Origin: Thermoflexibacter ruber
GTDB taxonomy: Bacteria; Bacteroidota; Bacteroidia; Cytophagales; Thermoflexibacteraceae
Assembly: GCF_900113045.1 (NCBI RefSeq)
Contig: NZ_FONY01000006.1
Span: 62,001 to 126,000 of the forward strand
Direction: 5' to 3'
DNA length: 64,000 bases
Notes under the pieces: generated by a model
Seen by the model: the letters and a program-made list of their open reading frames with translations, nothing else
Told to the model about the DNA's origin: nothing
The model's database searches: none
Shown: positions 34,047 to 43,587 of the stretch, piece by piece
How positions within the stretch are numbered: the stretch's first letter is position 1
Layout: each line of letters opens with the position of its first letter
Program-made: the position numbers and the translations under genes

Positions 34047-35054
34047 ATGATAAAAAAACAGACTTTTATATTTTTACCCCTTTCATTTTTATTCGTAAGT
34101 GCTGATAATCTTGACCAACCCTACAATCTTGTGGGTTACAAACAAGAAGGCAATGCGTCTTATTATGCAGAGAAGTTTCACGGTAGAAAGACAGCAAGCG
34201 GAGAGTTTTATGATATGAATGAACTGACCGCCGCTCATCCGCGTATTCGTTTTAATACTAAAATCAAGGTAACTAATCTTAATAACAACAAGACTGTTAT
34301 TGTAAGAATCAATGACAGAGGACCTTACACGGGAGGACGCATCATTGACCTTTCACAAGCAGCTGCTAAAAAGTTGGATATGATAAAAGCAGGGGTAGTG
34401 CCTGTAAAAACAGAGGTAATAGCTACGGCAGAACAGCCTATTTTAGTAAAAAAAGAAGAAAAACCAGTAGAAACAGTAAGAAAGACAGAAGAAAGACAAC
34501 CTTCAACCAAGAAAAAAACGAAAATTGGTCGTTTGTTAGATAGAGTTTTTAACAATAAAAAACAAGAGCCTCAAAAGCAGGAAAAACCCAAGCAAGAGGA
34601 AAGCAAAAAAGATACTAAACCAGTAGAACAACAAGTCCCCGTCCAGCAAGAGGAAAAGCCTGTTTCTTCGGAAAATAATAAGAATGTTTCAAGCAATACT
34701 TCTGAGAAAAGCAAAGGAGGAGTATTAGACAAACCTGAAAAGCAGGTGAAACCAAAAACTAACGAAGAGAAGTTTGCTGGAGTAAGTACTTATAGTATTT
34801 GGGGAACGGTCAAATATCCTAATGGTTTTGGGGTGCAGATAGGTTCGTTTACGGTTTTAGATATTGCTTTAGAAAAAGCCAAAGGAGTGTATGAAAAAGG
34901 ATACAACGATGTATTTATTCAGACAGGATGGGCGGGGGAGAGGCGAGTATATCGCATTCTGGTTGGGGAAGGTTCAAGCGAAACAGTGGCAACCCTCATT
35001 CCAAAGTTAAGGGCATCGGGCTATGCTGGAGGCTTCGTAAAACAACATTATTGA
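34047..35054 (+). CDS. RlpA-like protein with DPBB and SPOR domains
   Basis: I chose ATG 34047 (335 residues, MIKKQTFIFLPLSFLFVSAD); a TTG two codons upstream is less likely. Signal peptide first. Then the double-psi beta-barrel of RlpA (about 33-110): GNASYYAEKFHGRKTASGE, LTAAHPRIRFNTKIKVTN and VRINDRGPYTGGRIIDLSQAAA, with the conserved R-N/D-R-G-P segment. A long low-complexity linker rich in Lys, Gln, Glu and Pro follows (about 130-240). A C-terminal SPOR-like domain (about 265-335, GFGVQIGSFTVLDIALEKAK) that binds denuded peptidoglycan ends the protein. RlpA proteins are septal lytic transglycosylases or structural relatives. The rhamnosidase gene follows 47 bases later. Confidence 0.88.
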   Translation: MIKKQTFIFLPLSFLFVSADNLDQPYNLVGYKQEGNASYYAEKFHGRKTASGEFYDMNELTAAHPRIRFNTKIKVTNLNNNKTVIVRINDRGPYTGGRIIDLSQAAAKKLDMIKAGVVPVKTEVIATAEQPILVKKEEKPVETVRKTEERQPSTKKKTKIGRLLDRVFNNKKQEPQKQEKPKQEESKKDTKPVEQQVPVQQEEKPVSSENNKNVSSNTSEKSKGGVLDKPEKQVKPKTNEEKFAGVSTYSIWGTVKYPNGFGVQIGSFTVLDIALEKAKGVYEKGYNDVFIQTGWAGERRVYRILVGEGSSETVATLIPKLRASGYAGGFVKQHY

Positions 35055-35101
35055 TTTTTCTCTCTAAATGTCAAACTTCTATCATCAAACACCTAAGCAA
35101 T

Positions 35102-37504
35102 ATGAAAATGAAAAGATTTTGTTATTTATTTTGTTTGGCATGTTTTAGCCTCTACCAAAGTACTGCTGCACAAGTACTCATGCAAGAAATAAATCCTGAG
35201 TTATTCCGTTCTCTTTGGTCTGCCCATTGGATAGCTCCACCCAATACCTCTTTGAAGGAGTACGGGGTTTTTCACTTTCGCAAAGCTTTTTCTTTGGAGA
35301 GTAAACCTGACAAATTTATCATTCATGTTTCTGCGGATAATCGCTATCGCTTGTTTGTCAATGGGAAATCTGTGGGTGTTGGACCTGCCAGAGGTGACTT
35401 AGCTCATTGGAACTTTGAAACTTTAGATATAGCTAAGGAGTTGGTAGTGGGGAAAAATGTCATTGCCGCCGTAGTCTGGAATTTTGGTGAATATATACCC
35501 TTTGCCCAAATTACCAACAAAACCGCTCTTATCGTACAGGGAAATTCGGAAGTTGAGAAAGTAGTGAATACAAATAATTCTTGGAAAGTAATTCAAAATC
35601 ACGCCTATAGCCCTATTGGTGATTTTAGCTATCTGCGCACTTTTATCGTAGTGGGTTGTGGGGACGAAGTCAAGGGGAAGAAATTCATTTGGGGATGGCA
35701 AACCACAGATTTTAATGATGAAAATTGGACAAAAGCAAGACAGTTAGAGAGAGGCGTTCCCAGAGGAGTAGGTTCAGGTGCGGAGTGGCATTTAGTCCCA
35801 AGAACTATTCCTTTGTTAGAAGAAAAACAAGAACGTATAAAGAAAATTGCAAGGGCAGAGGAAGTGAATATCAATGACAACTTCTTGAACGGCAAGGCGG
35901 TAACTATTCCCGCTAACAGCAAAGTAAGTTTGTTGTTAGACCAAACTTTCCTCACCAATGCTTATCCTCATCTCTTAGTAAGTGGAGGAAAAGAGGCACA
36001 AATCAAACTCACCTATGCAGAGGCTCTTTTTGATGCAAATGACCAAAAGGGCAATCGCAATGAAATAGCAAGGAAATCTATCAAGGGGACTTATGATATT
36101 TTTCACTTGGAAGGTGGGGAAAATAGGCTTTACACTACGCTCTGGTTCCGAACCTATCGCTATGTCCAAATGGAAATAGAAACCAAAGCACAGCCTTTGA
36201 TTATCAATGATTTTTATGGAGTTTTTACTGCTTATCCTTTTCAAGAAAAAGCAAGTTTTTCCAGTAATGATGCTTCTTTAAAAGAAATATGGAATGTAGG
36301 CTGGAGGACAGCAAGACTATGCGCCGCAGAAACCTATTTCGACTGCCCTTACTATGAGCAGCTACAGTATGTAGGCGATACGCGTATCCAAGCCCTTATT
36401 TCTTTGTATGTGAGTGGAGATGATAGGCTAATGAAAAAAGCAATTACCGATTTTGATAACTCGAGAGTGTACGAAGGGCTTACTCAAAGCCGCTATCCAA
36501 GTGTAGTTCAGCAAATTATACCGCCATTTTCGCTTTTCTGGACAAATATGGTCTATGACTACTTCATGCACCGAAAAGATGATGACTTTGTAAAATCTCA
36601 ATTACAAGGTATTGAAAATGTGTTAAATTGGTACGAAAATCATCTTGACAGGGAAAAAAATATGTTAGGAAAAATGGAGTGGTGGAACTTTGTCGATTGG
36701 GCAAAAGAATGGCCTTGGAATATCAATAAGAGCATAGGAGGCGTTCCACAAGGCACGCTTGACGGCAATTCTTCTATTTTGACTTTTCAGTATGCCTATT
36801 CCCTAAATTTGGCAGCACAGGTCTTTGATTATTATGGAAAAACAGCTCAAGCACAACATTATAAGCAACTTGCTGAGAAAATTGCTAAAAGCACTTTTGA
36901 ACTTTGCTTAGACAAGGAAAAAGGAATCATAGGAGATACACCTGAAAAACAAGCCTTCAGCCAACATGCTATTATCATGGGTGTATTGAGCGGCGGAATA
37001 CCTGCCGAACAACAAAAAGCATTTTTGGAGAAAGTATTGAAAAGCAATGACTTAATTGAAATAACTTTTTACTTTCGTTTTTACCTGACCCAAGCACTCA
37101 AAAAGGCAGGCATGAGCGAATTGTACTACTCCAATCTAACTCCTTGGCGTGAGATGCTTAAAATAGGACTTACTACCTTTGCAGAGAAGCCAGAGCCGAC
37201 TCGCTCTGATTGCCATGCTTGGTCATCGAGTCCTAACTATGACTTTTTAGCGACTATTTGTGGCATCATGCCCGAGAAGGCAGGATTTGAGCGTGTATTG
37301 GTACAACCTGCTCTTGGAGAGTTGAAAAATATAGAAGCCCGAATGCCGCACCCCAAAGGAGAAATCAACCTTAAACTCAGTAGGGTAGGGGAGAAGGGCG
37401 TAACAGGAGAGATTAGCTTGCCTCCTAATACCACAGGTAGGTTCATTTGGAAAGAAAAAATCATCAACTTGAATGTAGGGGTGAACAAAGTGGAGGTGAA
37501 ATAA
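35102..37504 (+). CDS. Alpha-L-rhamnosidase (GH78-like)
   Basis: I chose ATG 35102: the protein then starts MKMKRFCYLFCLACFSLYQS with a proper signal peptide and has 800 residues; the open frame runs back into the RlpA gene but is out of phase with it. The N-terminal beta-sandwich carries SADNRYRLFVNGKSVGVGPA and the binding-domain sequence LWFRTYRYVQMEIE. The (alpha/alpha)6 barrel begins about 390 with AETYFDCPYYEQLQYVGDTR, the GH78 region where the general acid and sugar-binding acidic residues lie. It ends with a C-terminal beta domain (DFLATICGIMPEKAGFERVLVQPAL, split by turns). It is probably periplasmic. No SusC/SusD pair is near, so the glycan target is unknown. Confidence 0.88.
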   Translation: MKMKRFCYLFCLACFSLYQSTAAQVLMQEINPELFRSLWSAHWIAPPNTSLKEYGVFHFRKAFSLESKPDKFIIHVSADNRYRLFVNGKSVGVGPARGDLAHWNFETLDIAKELVVGKNVIAAVVWNFGEYIPFAQITNKTALIVQGNSEVEKVVNTNNSWKVIQNHAYSPIGDFSYLRTFIVVGCGDEVKGKKFIWGWQTTDFNDENWTKARQLERGVPRGVGSGAEWHLVPRTIPLLEEKQERIKKIARAEEVNINDNFLNGKAVTIPANSKVSLLLDQTFLTNAYPHLLVSGGKEAQIKLTYAEALFDANDQKGNRNEIARKSIKGTYDIFHLEGGENRLYTTLWFRTYRYVQMEIETKAQPLIINDFYGVFTAYPFQEKASFSSNDASLKEIWNVGWRTARLCAAETYFDCPYYEQLQYVGDTRIQALISLYVSGDDRLMKKAITDFDNSRVYEGLTQSRYPSVVQQIIPPFSLFWTNMVYDYFMHRKDDDFVKSQLQGIENVLNWYENHLDREKNMLGKMEWWNFVDWAKEWPWNINKSIGGVPQGTLDGNSSILTFQYAYSLNLAAQVFDYYGKTAQAQHYKQLAEKIAKSTFELCLDKEKGIIGDTPEKQAFSQHAIIMGVLSGGIPAEQQKAFLEKVLKSNDLIEITFYFRFYLTQALKKAGMSELYYSNLTPWREMLKIGLTTFAEKPEPTRSDCHAWSSSPNYDFLATICGIMPEKAGFERVLVQPALGELKNIEARMPHPKGEINLKLSRVGEKGVTGEISLPPNTTGRFIWKEKIINLNVGVNKVEVK

Positions 37505-37552
37505 AACTTTAAGTTTAAAGGATAAATAATAAGCAAACCTTTCTAAAAAGAT

Positions 37553-37593
37553 TTTAAGACGTTTCAGGTTTTTAAAACCTGAAACGTCTTAAA
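37553..37593. terminator. 41-base perfect palindrome between convergent genes
   Basis: A 20-base stem with a one-base centre; left arm TTTAAGACGTTTCAGGTTTT, right arm its exact complement. Serves as a bidirectional terminator for the rhamnosidase and A2M genes. Belongs to the AGGTTT/AAACCT family that also entered metH. Confidence 0.88.
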
Positions 37594-37618
37594 CACTTGT
37601 ATTCCAACCAAATAATTT

Positions 37619-40600
37619 TTATTCCACCACTACCGTCCCTGCGCCGTTATACGAATGATACTCCCCATTATACATCGCATCAGCACTGACGGGACCCATC
37701 TTGAATGTACCACGACTGACGGCTCGGCAGATATAGTAGAAATTCTTAATTTCCGTAGGCGAAGCAGAAGTAAAAATATTGATGCGGTCGTCGCGGAAGT
37801 CAAAATGCTCAGCTTCGGAGGCATTAGCAATCCAACTTACCCCTACGCCCCCCAAGCGTGGGTTATCTATCTCTAAGCCCGCAGGTAACATATCGGTAAT
37901 CACTACGTTAGGTACGCTTCCCCCTGTACTTTGCAAGGTAATTTTTACTACTACTAAATCGTTCTGTTTGAAGGTATTGCCACTGATACGGTTGCCGTTG
38001 CGGTCATAAAATTCCTTACGCACTTTGAGGAAACTGTCCTCTTCCTTATACTCTCCTGTGGTGTTTAATCCTTCTAACTCCCAGAAATAGTAGAGATTAC
38101 CACCTTGGGCATCTATTTTTACTTGCTTACCTTGCACTTGCTTAGAAAGAACAAGAGATTTATTGCTCACTTCTCCAATTCTCGAACCATCGGCATAGAC
38201 CGTAGCAGTCGCATTGCTTTCACCTGCTTTCTTCGCCAACTTGCCCAGAGCCAAAAGCCCAAAGGCATTTTCTTGGGTGTTGAGGTAAACCGCTTGCTTC
38301 ATCTGTTGGGCTAAGTGTCTTGCCATGATGCCAATTTGGGCATTTTGAGGGTCAGTTTCTATCAAAGCGTTCAGTGCAATCGCCTCATCACGAATGTAAG
38401 AGTGAAAACTTCCTCCTAAGGCAGTAAGAGATTTCTCTCCTGAAAAACTTTGTGGCAAAAGTTTGCGGTAGGAGGCTTGGTCGCCTACATGGTAATAGGC
38501 AGTTGCCAATAAGTATTTGGAATCCAAAGACATCAACTGCTGATTTGCCTTATAATAGTTCATAGTCGCTACATCCTGCCTGCCTGCCAATGCCAACACA
38601 TACAAAGAATAGAAGGTTTCTTTAGGGGCAATGCGCGTCGCTTTTCTTATGTTCCCATTGTCAAAATATTCGTAGATATAGGTTTCTTTTCGTTTGACTT
38701 GGCTACCTAAGTAGCTGTAAATCTGATTTAAAAACTTGGTATCCACCTCAAAGCCCGCCTTTCTTGCCTCTATCAAGAAATGCGCCGCATACACCGTTCC
38801 CCACCAGCTTGCATAGCTTCCACCCTGCCAATAAGACAGTGAGCCATCGTACAACTGCATGGTTTGCAACTTCCTAATTGCCTCTTGCACATTGAAATAG
38901 GCATTTTGCTTGGCGTAATTACTGCCCGCTTGGGTAGAGTACAAATCGTCTATCAAATCGGCAAAATAGATTTGTGGGAAGGCAGTAGAAACTGTCTGTT
39001 CCACACAGCCATAAGGATACATCACTAAGTAATTCAAGGACTTAGCAAATTCTACTACAGGAGAGCGACTGATAATCAGCTTGCCTTTGACCGAGTTTTG
39101 AATGTAATCTGCTTTCATGTCTATATTGGCAGATTTTCCTGCTTCCACCAAACCTGAGCCACTTCTTTTCAGCAATGAAGTACTTGGACGAACAGTCATG
39201 TCTATCTTTTCAGTGAATTTCTCCCCTAAGCCATTGACTTCCACGTTTACTAAGGCTGTCCCTATCTCATTTTTTGCTTTTGCCCTAAAAAATACTTGGC
39301 GTTCATCTCCCGCAGGAACACTCACGCTTTGAGCATTTTCGTCCACTAACTCCATTGCTCCGCTTGTCCCAATTTGTACTTTTGCTTCTGCATTTTTTTC
39401 TGTGGTATTGGTCAAAGTTACAGGAACTAAAATCTCGTCATTGGGGCTTAAAAACAGAGGCAAAGAAGTACTAACTACCAAAGGGTCAACTACTTTCATA
39501 TTAGCTACGCCTGTGCCGAAGGCATTGTCTTTGGCGGCAACCGCAATAATCCTTAAATCTCCCGAGAATTGGGGAACGTCTATGGTAAACTTGGCTGAGC
39601 CACTTCCGTTGGTTTTTAGCGTACCACTCCAAAAAGAAATAGGCTTAATGCGCTTATTTGCCATAGGGTTTAATCGCTTGCCCAAGTCGTAACCGTCAGC
39701 CCCATAGTTGCGTTGCGTTGCCTTCAATTCAGGGAAAAGTCTTGGGTAAATGTTGTAAGAATTGACCTCTAAGGCTCTTTTTTGATAGAAAAATTCAAAT
39801 GGTGCGGGGTTGTCGGAGTTTTTCAAAAGCAAAATGCCCTCATCCACTGCCGCAATCGTAACTTCTATGTCCGATTGCCTCTTATCTGTTTGAACTACAA
39901 TCTCTTGCTTTGTTTTTGCTCTGATTTTCTCAGGTACTTTAATCGTCAAGTTGAGTTTGCTTCCTGCGTCTTCTACTTTCAAAGTTTTGTAACCGTAAGC
40001 TACCGTTAGCGGTACAGAAGAGTCGTCAGTAGGTTTTATCAAGGTAGCTGAAATATAAGCATTGGGCAAGTATTCTTTCTTGATAGGCAAGTTAAATGAT
40101 GCTGCTTTTTTGTCCGTTTGCACTATGAAATAATCATACACTTTGTCCCTTTCTATTGTCAATAAAATTTTTCCTGCAAAAGGCGTTTTCATCAAAATTT
40201 TGGCTTCTTCGCCCACTGCAAATTTTTCTTGGTTCAAAGTAATGTCAATCTCACCTTCTTTATTTACTTCAAAAGAAGTTCCCGAAGTCATGCCCCAGCC
40301 GTAAGCATAAAAAGTGCGGCTCACATAGCTATCTGTGGCATTGGGCGAGGAGATGCGGATTTCGTATTCGCCAGACCTTGTGGGGACAAAAGGAACATAA
40401 GTACTTGTTCCTGTAATGGTTAAATCTAATTCTTTCTCTACAAATTCTTTTCTTTGCGACACATAGCGATAGCCCGAATAGGTATTTTCCAGGGCATTTT
40501 GCCACTCGTAGCGCATAATTCTCACCTTTGCCTTCGCATTGGTTGCTAACTGTCCCAAGTGATTGACCGCTATAACAGGAATACTCAGAGGTTGGCGTGT

Positions 40601-43072
40601 GTCCACGTAATAATCAAAGCCTTTGATGCCATAGAACACGTCTTGGGTGAGTATAGTAAAAGTGCGAGAACGGTTTACTTTTCTTCCCGATTCATCAAAA
40701 ACGGTAATATAAACTTTGCCCTCTAACATTCCTACATTTTTGTAATTGCTTGGCATAGTGAAAGTTTCAGAAAAGCGACCTTCTTCATTGGTTATGCCTT
40801 CTCTGAAAATATTTTCAAAAGTGATGTCCCCTCTGCCACTCAAAGCAAAAGTGTAATCTGAATATTGCGCAGGGCTAAAATACTTGCGGGAAAGTTGCAT
40901 CTCCATTTCGTAGTTACGGTTCTTGGCAGGAGGTCCAAAAAGATTCAAGGCTTGCCCACTTACCTCTAAGTTTTCCCCAATTTTGACCACTTCCTTGCTC
41001 ACTTTTGCTTCTACTTTGATGCGGTCAGGGACAAATTCCTCTACATAGATGTATTTGGAATTGAGCAAGATGTCATTAGAAGTATAAACCTCTACGGTAT
41101 ATGCCCCCGTTACCGTACTTGCAGGAATTTTTACCGAAGTTTCAAAAGAGCCTTGCTTGCTCAATGTGCCTTTTTTCGTGATAAATTCCTTTCCATTGGG
41201 CAGTAAGACCTTCATTTTTATAGGCAAATCCGTTACTGCTTGCCACTGTTTATTTCTGATGATGGTTTTCAGATTCATGGTTTCATCAGGACGGTATAGT
41301 TCTCGCTCTCCATAGATAAATGCCTGATAACCAGATTCATTTTCACGAATCCCTCCTACATCATATCGAGAAGTACTTACTCCTGTCTGACTGAAATAGA
41401 GGTAGTTAAAATCACTTTCCTTGCTTGCGGTAATCATGCCTACTTTGAAACCACTTGCCTTGGACTTGATACTTGGGAATTTGGCAACCCCGTCGCTCCC
41501 TGTGGTGGCGGTATAGACTTCTTGGTTATTGGTGCTGACTAAAGTAACACTTACACTATTAAGCGGTTGAGCATCTAAGATAGAATTAGCAAAAACCAAA
41601 ATCTCGTCAGGTGTTTCTTTTACTATCAAACCAATGTCAGACAGCGAAAGCAGTTGAGTCGCACTGCGATAGCTCTCGTTGTCATCTGAAACTTTCATGA
41701 CGTAAATCCCTTTAAAAGGCTTAGAATCAATGAAACTCATATTGAGCAGGGACAAACCATCGGCTTTGGGTAAGTTTTTGGTTTCATAAGTTTGCTCAAA
41801 AACCAAATCTCCATAATTATCAAAACTGCCATAATACCCATAATCATATTCATAATCAAAGTAGTAGCTCTGTTCTCTCAAATATGCCAAAATGTTATTT
41901 GCATAAATTTTATAAATTTGTACTCTAATTTTGGGAATACTCGTAATTCGCATTCCCACATTTTTGTTTCCTTTGGAAGTCAAATAGATAGCTTTTTTAG
42001 AAGCAAAAGCGATGCTGGGTTGCAAGTCGCCAAAAACCACCATTTGCTCTACATTGCTGTTCAGACTTCCACCAAAAATGCCTTTCAAAGATTTATCAAC
42101 GATTAGTCTATAATTTTTCCCAAACTCAAAATTCCCTTTGAGCATAAAGCCAAAATCCGCTAATTCTATCTCATAAGAAATTGCAGGAGAAAGACTTAAA
42201 AACCTCTTAATATCGCTGATATTGGGTTGTACGGCTTGGTTAGTATAAACTTTGATGTAAGGCTTGTCCTCATCAGTTTCGCCTGTGATTTGCAAAATTT
42301 TAAAATTGTCTTTGGAAGGAATCTCTGTTTCGAACTCCAAGTCAGAGGCGGGTTTTTCGCCTTGTGGTGTTTTCAAGCCTGGCTTAATGGTAATTTTAAG
42401 TTTCTGCTCATCAAACTTTTGAGAGGACTGCTGAGGAACAGCCAATTGGACAGATTCACTTATTTCGGAAGTATTGGTTTTGTAGCCTGCCTCAGCCCCA
42501 CCTATGGAAACTTTGGCAAGTTGGTTCACCTCCGCAGGGTTTACAGGATAGTTGAAATTCAAGTTCATACGCAACTCAGGTATGTTTTGCTTGTTCATTA
42601 CCCAAAAAATATCTGTTCCTAACAAGTTCAGGTAAGGCGTATGAAAGGAAAAAGCAATGTCGTCGCCTAATTTCAACTTTTCAGTAGAAGCCTCTACCAC
42701 CTTGTCCGTAATTTCTGCCTTGTAGTCCGTGCTTGGCTTAAAACCTGTTTCAGGGGAAAAAACCAACTCGTTTGCAGCAGTCCACTTGAACTTTCCTTTG
42801 ACTTCTGGGGTAAACTTAATGTAATCTTCTTTCTTCCAAATATCTATTAATGAATCTTTTACGATATTAGCGTTAAAGGTAAAAACTAAGTTTTGCTGCA
42901 CGGCAATCTCCTCCGTAAAATTGCGGTTGGTAACATTGAGTGCGCTCCTGCCAAACTTCCCACAAGCAAAAGCAAGGAAAAGAAGGGCAGTAAAAAATAA
43001 AGCAATTTCGGCTTTTGAGAGAAATTTTTTTTCATGTAAAAACATATGAAAAATGGAATTACGTTTAGACAT
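37619..43072 (-). CDS. Alpha-2-macroglobulin family lipoprotein (bacterial A2M)
   Basis: 1817 residues. A large extracytoplasmic protein related to complement and protease traps. The N-terminus has a hydrophobic segment ending LLFLAFAC-G (Cys37), a probable lipidation site. MG-type beta domains and a bait region follow. LYRPDETMNLKTIIRNKQW and YAYGWGMTSGTSFEVNKEGE mark the MG3-MG6 part; PQFSGDLRIIAVAAKDNAFGT is the conserved A2M block. The thioester motif is intact in YPYGCVEQTVS (Cys1356 to Gln1359), so covalent trapping of proteases is possible. A C-terminal receptor-like domain with ITDMLPAGLEIDNPRLGG ends it. Bacterial A2M is often encoded with the peptidoglycan synthase PbpC; none is adjacent here. 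It is preceded by the gap 43073-43587. Confidence 0.93.
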   Translation of the reverse strand: MSKRNSIFHMFLHEKKFLSKAEIALFFTALLFLAFACGKFGRSALNVTNRNFTEEIAVQQNLVFTFNANIVKDSLIDIWKKEDYIKFTPEVKGKFKWTAANELVFSPETGFKPSTDYKAEITDKVVEASTEKLKLGDDIAFSFHTPYLNLLGTDIFWVMNKQNIPELRMNLNFNYPVNPAEVNQLAKVSIGGAEAGYKTNTSEISESVQLAVPQQSSQKFDEQKLKITIKPGLKTPQGEKPASDLEFETEIPSKDNFKILQITGETDEDKPYIKVYTNQAVQPNISDIKRFLSLSPAISYEIELADFGFMLKGNFEFGKNYRLIVDKSLKGIFGGSLNSNVEQMVVFGDLQPSIAFASKKAIYLTSKGNKNVGMRITSIPKIRVQIYKIYANNILAYLREQSYYFDYEYDYGYYGSFDNYGDLVFEQTYETKNLPKADGLSLLNMSFIDSKPFKGIYVMKVSDDNESYRSATQLLSLSDIGLIVKETPDEILVFANSILDAQPLNSVSVTLVSTNNQEVYTATTGSDGVAKFPSIKSKASGFKVGMITASKESDFNYLYFSQTGVSTSRYDVGGIRENESGYQAFIYGERELYRPDETMNLKTIIRNKQWQAVTDLPIKMKVLLPNGKEFITKKGTLSKQGSFETSVKIPASTVTGAYTVEVYTSNDILLNSKYIYVEEFVPDRIKVEAKVSKEVVKIGENLEVSGQALNLFGPPAKNRNYEMEMQLSRKYFSPAQYSDYTFALSGRGDITFENIFREGITNEEGRFSETFTMPSNYKNVGMLEGKVYITVFDESGRKVNRSRTFTILTQDVFYGIKGFDYYVDTRQPLSIPVIAVNHLGQLATNAKAKVRIMRYEWQNALENTYSGYRYVSQRKEFVEKELDLTITGTSTYVPFVPTRSGEYEIRISSPNATDSYVSRTFYAYGWGMTSGTSFEVNKEGEIDITLNQEKFAVGEEAKILMKTPFAGKILLTIERDKVYDYFIVQTDKKAASFNLPIKKEYLPNAYISATLIKPTDDSSVPLTVAYGYKTLKVEDAGSKLNLTIKVPEKIRAKTKQEIVVQTDKRQSDIEVTIAAVDEGILLLKNSDNPAPFEFFYQKRALEVNSYNIYPRLFPELKATQRNYGADGYDLGKRLNPMANKRIKPISFWSGTLKTNGSGSAKFTIDVPQFSGDLRIIAVAAKDNAFGTGVANMKVVDPLVVSTSLPLFLSPNDEILVPVTLTNTTEKNAEAKVQIGTSGAMELVDENAQSVSVPAGDERQVFFRAKAKNEIGTALVNVEVNGLGEKFTEKIDMTVRPSTSLLKRSGSGLVEAGKSANIDMKADYIQNSVKGKLIISRSPVVEFAKSLNYLVMYPYGCVEQTVSTAFPQIYFADLIDDLYSTQAGSNYAKQNAYFNVQEAIRKLQTMQLYDGSLSYWQGGSYASWWGTVYAAHFLIEARKAGFEVDTKFLNQIYSYLGSQVKRKETYIYEYFDNGNIRKATRIAPKETFYSLYVLALAGRQDVATMNYYKANQQLMSLDSKYLLATAYYHVGDQASYRKLLPQSFSGEKSLTALGGSFHSYIRDEAIALNALIETDPQNAQIGIMARHLAQQMKQAVYLNTQENAFGLLALGKLAKKAGESNATATVYADGSRIGEVSNKSLVLSKQVQGKQVKIDAQGGNLYYFWELEGLNTTGEYKEEDSFLKVRKEFYDRNGNRISGNTFKQNDLVVVKITLQSTGGSVPNVVITDMLPAGLEIDNPRLGGVGVSWIANASEAEHFDFRDDRINIFTSASPTEIKNFYYICRAVSRGTFKMGPVSADAMYNGEYHSYNGAGTVVVE

Positions 43073-43115
43073 ATAGATTTATGATTTATTTTTTGTTGTT
43101 CATTGTCCATTCCTA

Positions 43116-43146
43116 CACCTGAAAGGTTTCCCAAACCTGTCAGGTG
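43116..43146. repeat. AGGTTT/AAACCT-type palindrome upstream of A2M
   Basis: CACCTGAAAGGTTT-CCC-AAACCTGTCAGGTG, a 14-base stem with one mismatch, in the A2M leader. Confidence 0.8.
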
Positions 43147-43448
43147 CAAACTAAAATGTAAGAATTTGAGGGAAATTTACACATTTTTTGATAGAGAGAT
43201 GCGGAATGGCAGAAATTTATTTTAGATTTCTTTTTTTTGAATAAAATGGACAAATACTATGAGCTTAACTTTTGATGAAATTCCTTACAAGGAAGAAATA
43301 AGTATAGACATACCAAGCAGAAATCATAGAAAATGTATTGAGAGATTTATGTATTTGTATTTTTGTGTCATAAGAAATGAACAAGGAAAAGGAGTTAGCT
43401 TGCTTGCTTAAATTTCCTTTATTAAGTTTCAATAAATATTTGTTCTCA

Positions 43449-43501
43449 TGTAGCTCTGGCTTTCTAAAGCAGACTATCCGATCTGGAAAATCGGAACTAC
43501 A
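43449..43501. repeat. 53-base element that can fold as a three-way junction
   Basis: Closing arms TGTAGCTC (43449-43456) and GAACTACA (43494-43501) with one G-T pair. Inside lie two further hairpins: CTGGCTTT-CT-AAAGCAG and CCGAT-CTGGAAA-ATCGG. It lies in the gap 43073-43587, which otherwise holds only the palindrome at 43116 and no convincing gene. Confidence 0.6.
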
Positions 43502-43587
43502 GTCAAAGAACGATTTTTTTAAATACCAAAAAAGTAAGGGTTCTATTTATGTAAGTTTGAAATAAAACCCTTCTCTGATACTACCTC

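Noticed and set aside
34928-35101. A 58-codon N-terminal extension of the rhamnosidase overlapping the RlpA gene
   Set aside because: It would bury the signal peptide that begins at 35102 and lies over RlpA coding sequence in another frame.
43377-43565. A 62-codon open frame upstream of the adaptor gene
   Set aside because: It runs straight through the three-way-junction element, has no signal, domain or ribosome site I can support.
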